A DNA stretch of 64,000 bases, taken from NCBI RefSeq assembly GCF_024297185.1, contig NZ_JANCTD010000002.1, positions 558,001 to 622,000 on the forward strand, in the 5' to 3' direction. This document shows, one piece after another, positions 59,482 through 64,000 of the stretch. The first letter of the stretch is position 1, and the number at the start of each line of letters is the position of its first letter. The translations under genes were made by a program, and so were the position numbers. The notes beneath the pieces were generated by a model. That model had not been told where the DNA came from. It searched no databases and saw nothing but the letters and a program-made list of their open reading frames with translations. This stretch comes from Lewinella sp. JB7 (GTDB taxonomy: Bacteria > Bacteroidota > Bacteroidia > Chitinophagales > Saprospiraceae).

Positions 59482-60666
59482 ATGCCCGCCTACACTGCCG
59501 ACTATGTGTTCCCGATCAGTTCCGACCCCATCGCGCACGGCGTTGTCGAAATCGACGAAGCGGGCACCCTGGTCAGTGTCTGCGGCCCTGATTCCTATCG
59601 CGGTACCGCCACCCCCGAGCGAGTGGAGGGCGTGCTGATTCCCGGATTCGTCAACGCCCACTGCCACCTGGAACTCAGTCACCTGCAGGGTAAGAGCGCC
59701 ACCGGAAAAACGCTGCTCCCGTTTCTGGTGGACGTAGTGACGATGCGCGAGGTTGCCCAGGAAGAGATCGACGCCGCCATCGCGACTCAGGACCGCCTCA
59801 TGTGGGAGCGGGGCATTCAGGCCGTCGGGGATATCTGCAACAAACTCGATACCGCCGCCGTCAAGCGGGCCAGTCGCATCCGCTACTACAACTTCGTGGA
59901 GATGTTCGACTTTCTGCAACCGGAGCGGGCAGCAGCCAGTTTTGAGCAGTACGCCCCGGTGTACGCCGGACAACCCGAGCCGAAAAGTGCCGTGCCCCAC
60001 GCGCCCTACACCGTCAGCACGCCCCTCTATGCGCGCATCAATGCCCTGAATCAGGCGTCGGAAACCGTCAGCATTCACAACCAGGAAACCCTGGCGGAGG
60101 ATCAGCTTTTCAAAACCGGCGACGGGCCATTCCTGCCTTTCTTCGCCGGATTCGGGGCGAATCTCCGGGATTTCACTCCCCCCGGCACCCCCTCCATTTA
60201 CCACGCGATGCGGCATATGGACCCGGCCAAGCGAACGCTGTTCGTGCACAATACCCTCACCACGGAGGCCGCCATTCACGACGCCGAAGCCTGGGCGGAG
60301 AACGGCGTCTACTGGGCTACCTGCCCCAACGCGAATCTGTACATTGAGAACCGACTGCCGCGGTACGAGCGCTTCCTAAATACCGGAGCCCGCGTCTGCA
60401 TCGGTACCGATAGCCTGACCTCGAACTGGCAACTGGACATCCTGGACGAAATCCGTACCATTACCCGCTATCAGAGTTTCATCCCCTTCCCTACCCTCCT
60501 TCGCTGGGCGACGCTGAACGGAGCGGAAGCTCTGCAATTCGCTGACGAACTAGGTAGCCTGGAGGTAGGAAAACGCCCGGGACTACTGGCACTGTCCGGC
60601 CTGGAGGGCGATCATCCCGACAATTTCGTCGTTGGGGCGGGCGCGCGGGTCCGGCGACTCCGGTAA
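59482..60666 (+). CDS. Amidohydrolase-superfamily deaminase (aminofutalosine or S-adenosylhomocysteine deaminase-like)
   Basis: A 394-residue metal-dependent hydrolase. The HxH motif is in PGFVNAHCHLELSHL; further ligands are His in VSIHNQETLAEDQLF, His in TLFVHNTL and Asp in CIGTDSLTSNWQLDILDEI. CPNANLYIENRLP is typical of the deaminase branch that includes aminofutalosine deaminase (menaquinone pathway) and SAH/5'-deoxyadenosine deaminases. The menaquinone route would fit a menaquinol-fed ACIII, but no other mqn gene is seen here. The start at ATG 59482 (MPAYTADYVF) is supported by a TACCTTCG box (59456-59463) 18 bases upstream. Confidence 0.87.
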   Translation: MPAYTADYVFPISSDPIAHGVVEIDEAGTLVSVCGPDSYRGTATPERVEGVLIPGFVNAHCHLELSHLQGKSATGKTLLPFLVDVVTMREVAQEEIDAAIATQDRLMWERGIQAVGDICNKLDTAAVKRASRIRYYNFVEMFDFLQPERAAASFEQYAPVYAGQPEPKSAVPHAPYTVSTPLYARINALNQASETVSIHNQETLAEDQLFKTGDGPFLPFFAGFGANLRDFTPPGTPSIYHAMRHMDPAKRTLFVHNTLTTEAAIHDAEAWAENGVYWATCPNANLYIENRLPRYERFLNTGARVCIGTDSLTSNWQLDILDEIRTITRYQSFIPFPTLLRWATLNGAEALQFADELGSLEVGKRPGLLALSGLEGDHPDNFVVGAGARVRRLR

Positions 60667-60705
60667 AGCAAACAACCCGGGGCTGGTCCGGAGTGTCTTT
60701 ATGGT

Positions 60706-61296
60706 ATGTGGAAGATCATTTGTTTCCTGGTCGGCACTTCGGTGTTCGCGCAAACGCCCATGCTGGATGCTTTATCGGGGCCGGTTAAGACGTGGGAGGC
60801 GGACCGTCGTTGGGAAACGGTGGATGACATCGACGGGCGTTTTCGCATTGAAACACCCGGGCCCTTCGAGCTGAAGATCGACACTCTGGACACGGCCGTC
60901 GGCCGTCAGGCGTTTCACACCTACTTCTTCAAGGTACCCGAAATCGAACGCGCGGAGAACCTCATCTACGTACTTAGTTACGTTGATTACCCACGGGGAT
61001 CGCTTCACCAGGACAGTACGGAGTTGGTAGCGGAACTATTGCGGTCCACCGAGGAAGCCGCCGCCGAGGCCCTGCGCGGCGAGGTGGTCTACGCGGCCGA
61101 GCGGGACGTGCTGGGCTATCCCGGCCGTATCTGGCGCATTGACTACAAGGACGGGGAGGCCAGCGCCCGAACGCTCGCCTTCGTTATCGACCACCGCTAC
61201 TATGAATTGAAGACTTTCGCCCTTACCGGACGCGGACTGAGTGATGCTTCCGATAAATTTTTCCGCAGTTTCCGCTACCTCGCGAGCGGCGGGTAA
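60706..61296 (+). CDS. Small exported protein of unknown function
   Basis: A 196-residue protein with a short signal peptide (MWKIICFLVGTSVFAQ). The mature part ends with a pattern seen in several uncharacterised exported proteins: GYPGRIWRIDYKDGEASARTLAFVIDHRYYELKTFAL followed by a C-terminal DKFFRSFRYL. I cannot name a family. It lies between the deaminase gene and an SDR gene on the same strand with short gaps (39 and 63 bases), so cotranscription is possible. Confidence 0.7.
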   Translation: MWKIICFLVGTSVFAQTPMLDALSGPVKTWEADRRWETVDDIDGRFRIETPGPFELKIDTLDTAVGRQAFHTYFFKVPEIERAENLIYVLSYVDYPRGSLHQDSTELVAELLRSTEEAAAEALRGEVVYAAERDVLGYPGRIWRIDYKDGEASARTLAFVIDHRYYELKTFALTGRGLSDASDKFFRSFRYLASGG

Positions 61297-61359
61297 GGGG
61301 GATGATCGCTCCGGTTGCGAACCGCGCCCTCCGGCTGGCGTTGCATCGAAAACGAACGC

Positions 61360-62160
61360 ATGGAGATCAATTTACGGGGGCAGACCGCCATAGTGACCGG
61401 CTCCAGTACGGGGCTGGGACGCGCCTGTGCGATGGGCCTGGCCCGGGAGGGAATGAACGTGGTGATCAATTACCACAGCAGCGAAGAGGAGGCCAACGAC
61501 GCGGTCCGGGAAATCGAAGACCTTGGGGGGAAAGCGATCGCCGTGCAGGCTGACGTCTCCCGGGAGGAGGAGGTAGGTCGCCTTTTCAAAGCGTGTTTGG
61601 ATGCCTTCGGTCACCTCGATGTGCTCGTAGCGAACGCCGGATTACAGGCCGACGCCGCCTTTACGGAAATGACCCTGGAACAGTGGAATAAGGTCATGAG
61701 CGTCGACCTGACCGGTCAGTTTCTGGCGTGCCGGGAAGCCGCCCGAATATTCAAGAAACAGGGCGTTCACGCCCATGGCCGGTCCGCCGGTAAGATTATC
61801 TGTATGAGTAGCGTACACGACGTGATCCCGTGGGCCGGCCACGTGAATTACGCCACCGCGAAGGGCGGGGTCAAACTCTTTATGAAAAGCCTGGCCCAGG
61901 AGTTGGCCGCCGATAAAATTCGGGTGAACTCCATCGCTCCGGGAGCCATCCGTACCGACATCAACAGGGATGCCTGGGAAACCGACAAAGCGCTGGATGA
62001 GCTGCTTACGCTGATCCCGTACGGGCGTATCGGGGAACCCGAAGACGTAGCCAACATCTGCATATTTCTTGCCAGCGACGCCAGTGATTACATGACGGGG
62101 GCCACCGTTTACGTGGACGGAGGAATGACGCTTTATCCCGGCTTCCGCCACGGCGGGTAA
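61360..62160 (+). CDS. Short-chain dehydrogenase/reductase (glucose 1-dehydrogenase-like)
   Basis: A 266-residue classical SDR with a Rossmann fold. It has the cofactor motif TGSSTGLGRACAMG, NAG in VLVANAGLQADA, the catalytic Ser in CMSSVHDVIPW, and YATAKGG (YxxxK). The C-terminal RVNSIAPGAIRTDINRDAW and FLASDASDYMTGATVYVDGG are typical of sugar or polyol dehydrogenases of the glucose 1-dehydrogenase group. The start at ATG 61360 (MEINLRGQT) is chosen. Its end overlaps the convergent O-antigen ligase-like gene by 28 bases. Confidence 0.92.
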   Translation: MEINLRGQTAIVTGSSTGLGRACAMGLAREGMNVVINYHSSEEEANDAVREIEDLGGKAIAVQADVSREEEVGRLFKACLDAFGHLDVLVANAGLQADAAFTEMTLEQWNKVMSVDLTGQFLACREAARIFKKQGVHAHGRSAGKIICMSSVHDVIPWAGHVNYATAKGGVKLFMKSLAQELAADKIRVNSIAPGAIRTDINRDAWETDKALDELLTLIPYGRIGEPEDVANICIFLASDASDYMTGATVYVDGGMTLYPGFRHGG

Positions 62161-63368
62161 GCGAGCAGCAAAAGCATGAGCGTTAACAGCGATACGCCTA
62201 CCGAGCTCTCGAGCGTGTTCTCTACCAGACAACTCAGCAGGAAGACCGTAAAGACGGCGAAGTAGGCCGGGTCGCGCCACCGGCCGTCGCCAAAGCCGAG
62301 CAGGGCGAAACAGCTTACCGTAACGAGGAGTCCGAACGCCCCGCTTCCGGCCAGGGCACTGACGAACTGGTTATGCGGGCGCTTCCCCGGAGTTTCCGGC
62401 AGCACTTGCGCGTACTTCCGGTCCATTTCCGCCCGTAGGTTGCCGGGACCGACCCCCACCACCGGATGTTCCCGCCAGACTTCCAGGCCTAGCTCTATGC
62501 TCGTCCACCGGCCTTCGTCGGAGTATTCGAAGGAGTCCTTGTTCGGATCCCGGTGCAGGAGTTCGTAGCGCATGTAGTTGAACTTCGTGCGGAAGGTGGG
62601 TACCGTCAAATAAGCAACGAGCGGTATGCAGACGGCGACGCCAAGACCGTAGACCAGGTAGCGGTAATTTCCCCGCAGCACCGAAGTCCACGCCAGTACC
62701 ACGCCGCAGCCGGCGTAGGCGGTCGCCAGGCCGGTCCGTACCGCCAGTAGGTGTAATCCCGCCAGCAGGAATATGGATAGTCCGAGCAATAGTCGGTCGC
62801 GGTAGCGGAAAAATCCCTCGAGACCGAGTATCCCGCCGAGGGCGACCAGCAAACTGAAGCGGATGTGATTGTCCCGTGGGACCGGCATCGGTTTTCCGCG
62901 CCCGATAAGCTCGTTAATTTCCGTGAAGTGCAAGCCGTAATTGATGAGGACTCCCAGCAGTACGATGCTTACGAAGCCGACTAGTACTCGCCTTGCCGCG
63001 CGGTCGAAGGTGATCGGAGGGTCGGGGTAAAAAGCCACCGGAGCCCAGGCTAGGGGTAAGATCAGCAGGGGAAGCTTAACCCGCAGCCGTTCCAGCATGT
63101 ACGGCCAGTCTTCCGTTTGCGGTATGCCGACCACCAGTAGCAGATACAGCCCCGTCATTCCCCAGAATACCGAACTGCGCAGCATGCATGGCAAATAGCG
63201 TTTCCACTGTGCATTTAGCCCGCGGTCGCCTCCCAGCACCAGCGCGGCGGACGTACAGATGATGCCTAGCGAGAGGACCACCGGTGAAAAGACCATGCCT
63301 ACGAAGCAAGCGGCCAGGGTGACCGACAGGATTTTTCTTCGCCAAATGCCTTCAGAATCCGTACGCAT
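62133..63368 (-). CDS. O-antigen ligase/polymerase-like membrane protein (Wzy_C family)
   Basis: A 411-residue polytopic membrane protein with about ten helices and a large extracytoplasmic loop. The Wzy_C block is LGLEVWREHPVVGVGPGNLR followed by RPHNQFVSALAGSGAFGLLV (about residues 295-350), with the conserved His in HNQF. Such proteins join undecaprenyl-linked glycans to lipid A or polymerise them. The acceptor is unknown. A TATCTTAC box (63373-63380) ends four bases before the ATG, suggesting a leaderless message. It is divergent from pheS. Confidence 0.85.
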   Translation of the reverse strand: MRTDSEGIWRRKILSVTLAACFVGMVFSPVVLSLGIICTSAALVLGGDRGLNAQWKRYLPCMLRSSVFWGMTGLYLLLVVGIPQTEDWPYMLERLRVKLPLLILPLAWAPVAFYPDPPITFDRAARRVLVGFVSIVLLGVLINYGLHFTEINELIGRGKPMPVPRDNHIRFSLLVALGGILGLEGFFRYRDRLLLGLSIFLLAGLHLLAVRTGLATAYAGCGVVLAWTSVLRGNYRYLVYGLGVAVCIPLVAYLTVPTFRTKFNYMRYELLHRDPNKDSFEYSDEGRWTSIELGLEVWREHPVVGVGPGNLRAEMDRKYAQVLPETPGKRPHNQFVSALAGSGAFGLLVTVSCFALLGFGDGRWRDPAYFAVFTVFLLSCLVENTLESSVGVSLLTLMLLLLAYPPWRKPG

Positions 63369-63402
63369 GCGGGTAAGATACCCCTGCTTCCGACTACGTT
63401 TC

Positions 63403-63410
63403 TATCTTCG
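63403..63410 (+). promoter_or_regulatory. Putative -7 box of pheS
   Basis: TATCTTCG, a one-base variant of TAnnTTTG, 19 bases before the pheS ATG. The same TAnnTTCG variant occurs at a similar distance in front of the GH130, DUF3050 and deaminase genes. Confidence 0.45.
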
Positions 63411-63429
63411 CCCCCCAAACCGCCACGCC

Positions 63430-64000
63430 ATGGATGTATTCGAACGCGTCAACCATCTCATCGCCGAAATCGAGGCCGCTACCGCCACCAATCCGGAGGA
63501 AGTGGAGCGCTTTCGGATTCGCTACGTGGGCAGCAAGAACGTCCTCAAGCCCCTTATGGGGGAAATGCGCAATATCGAAGCGAACCGCCGCCGCGACTTC
63601 GGTCAACTCGTTAATCGCGCAAAGGAAGTGGCCCAGCAGAAATTGGATGACCTACAGTCCGCCACGGCCGTGCAGTCGGCTGATGATGACGGTACAACGA
63701 TCGACCTTACCGCCCCCGGTGAGCCACAACCCCTCGGAAGCCGCCACCCCATTTCGCTGACCATGCGCCGCATCGTTTCGATCTTCGAGCGTATCGGTTT
63801 TGCCGTAGCGGAAGGACCGGAAGTGGAGGATGACTGGCATAACTTCTCCGCCATGAATACGCCGGAAGATCACCCCGCCCGCGACATGCAGGACACCTTT
63901 TACGTAGCCGCCGGGATGCCCGCCGGTCCGGATAACACGGCCATGTTGTTGCGGACGCACACCAGTTCGGTGCAGGCCCGCACGATGGAAAACCAAAAAC
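63430..64000 (+). CDS. pheS: Phenylalanyl-tRNA synthetase alpha subunit (partial, 3' end outside window)
   Basis: The first 190 residues of PheS are visible. There is an N-terminal coiled-coil tRNA-binding region (MDVFERVNHLIAEIEA, then KNVLKPLMGEMRNIEANRRRDFGQ) followed by the start of the class II catalytic domain: PLGSRHPISLTMRRIVSIFERIGF, AEGPEVEDDWHNFSAMNTPEDHPARDMQDTFYV and LLRTHTSSVQARTM. It charges tRNA-Phe together with PheT, which is not in the window. The frame is open to the right edge. Confidence 0.96.
   Translation, partial: MDVFERVNHLIAEIEAATATNPEEVERFRIRYVGSKNVLKPLMGEMRNIEANRRRDFGQLVNRAKEVAQQKLDDLQSATAVQSADDDGTTIDLTAPGEPQPLGSRHPISLTMRRIVSIFERIGFAVAEGPEVEDDWHNFSAMNTPEDHPARDMQDTFYVAAGMPAGPDNTAMLLRTHTSSVQARTMENQK

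Noticed and set aside
1-64000. tRNA, rRNA, CRISPR arrays, complete insertion sequences or prophage genes
   Set aside because: None could be supported by eye. A tRNAscan or Rfam run could still find a small RNA that I missed.

Overview
The window reads as chromosomal DNA of a GC-rich Bacteroidota bacterium, most likely Saprospiria/Lewinellaceae. The signs are an alternative complex III plus caa3-type oxidase cluster in the Bacteroidota order, three large proteins with type IX secretion (T9SS) sorting tails, Bacteroidota -7 promoter boxes (TAnnTTTG or TAnnTTYG) in front of many genes, and the parB-DUF5683 neighbourhood. The genus is an inference. I found no rRNA, tRNA, CRISPR array or complete insertion sequence.

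Layout. (1) 1-17.5 kb, minus strand: a respiratory block actA-actB-actC-actD-actE-actF, coxII-coxI, ctaB, two subunit III genes, subunit IV and a Sco-like gene cut by the window edge. Quinol is oxidised by ACIII and electrons pass through c-type cytochromes to the aa3/caa3 oxidase. The same dyad, TTTAGATT-NNN-TCTAAATA, lies upstream of actA and of coxII, suggesting a shared regulator. (2) 17.6-23.6 kb: an aldo/keto reductase, then a glycan cluster of a GH130 phosphorylase-like enzyme facing a GT4 gene and a GT4-toroid fusion. (3) 24-29.5 kb: parB, DUF5683, hemC, asnS, an endonuclease III relative and a TauE/SafE permease. (4) 29.5-32.6 kb: molybdenum cofactor genes moaD, moaE, a MoeB-rhodanese fusion, moaC and moaA. 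(5) 32.6-35.1 kb: a small foreign-looking island with GC-rich hairpins (one resembling an integron attC site) and an AT-rich orphan RHS C-terminal tip with a small membrane protein behind it, inserted exactly at the valS stop codon. (6) 35.1-40.8 kb: valS, a trans-sulfuration enzyme, an RluA pseudouridine synthase and a DUF1415 protein. (7) 40.8-50 kb: three paralogous T9SS-exported proteins built from Kelch propellers and repeated beta-sandwich modules, with a LuxC-like acyl-CoA reductase between two of them. (8) 50-64 kb: acs, proline catabolism (P5C dehydrogenase), an M14 carboxypeptidase, an SSS transporter, a DUF3050 protein, a GH37 trehalase-like lipoprotein whose two catalytic acids are replaced, an aminohydrolase, a small exported protein, an SDR, an O-antigen ligase-like protein and the start of pheS.

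The best leads are the paired respiratory operator, the CoxII-OmpA fusion, the catalytically altered trehalase homologue, the orphan RHS tip/immunity pair beside an attC-like hairpin, the GH130/GT4 cluster, and two classes of promoter-to-start spacing, one of which implies leaderless mRNAs. Coordinates include stop codons. Starts were chosen from homology, signal peptides and promoter position where the longest frame looked too long.
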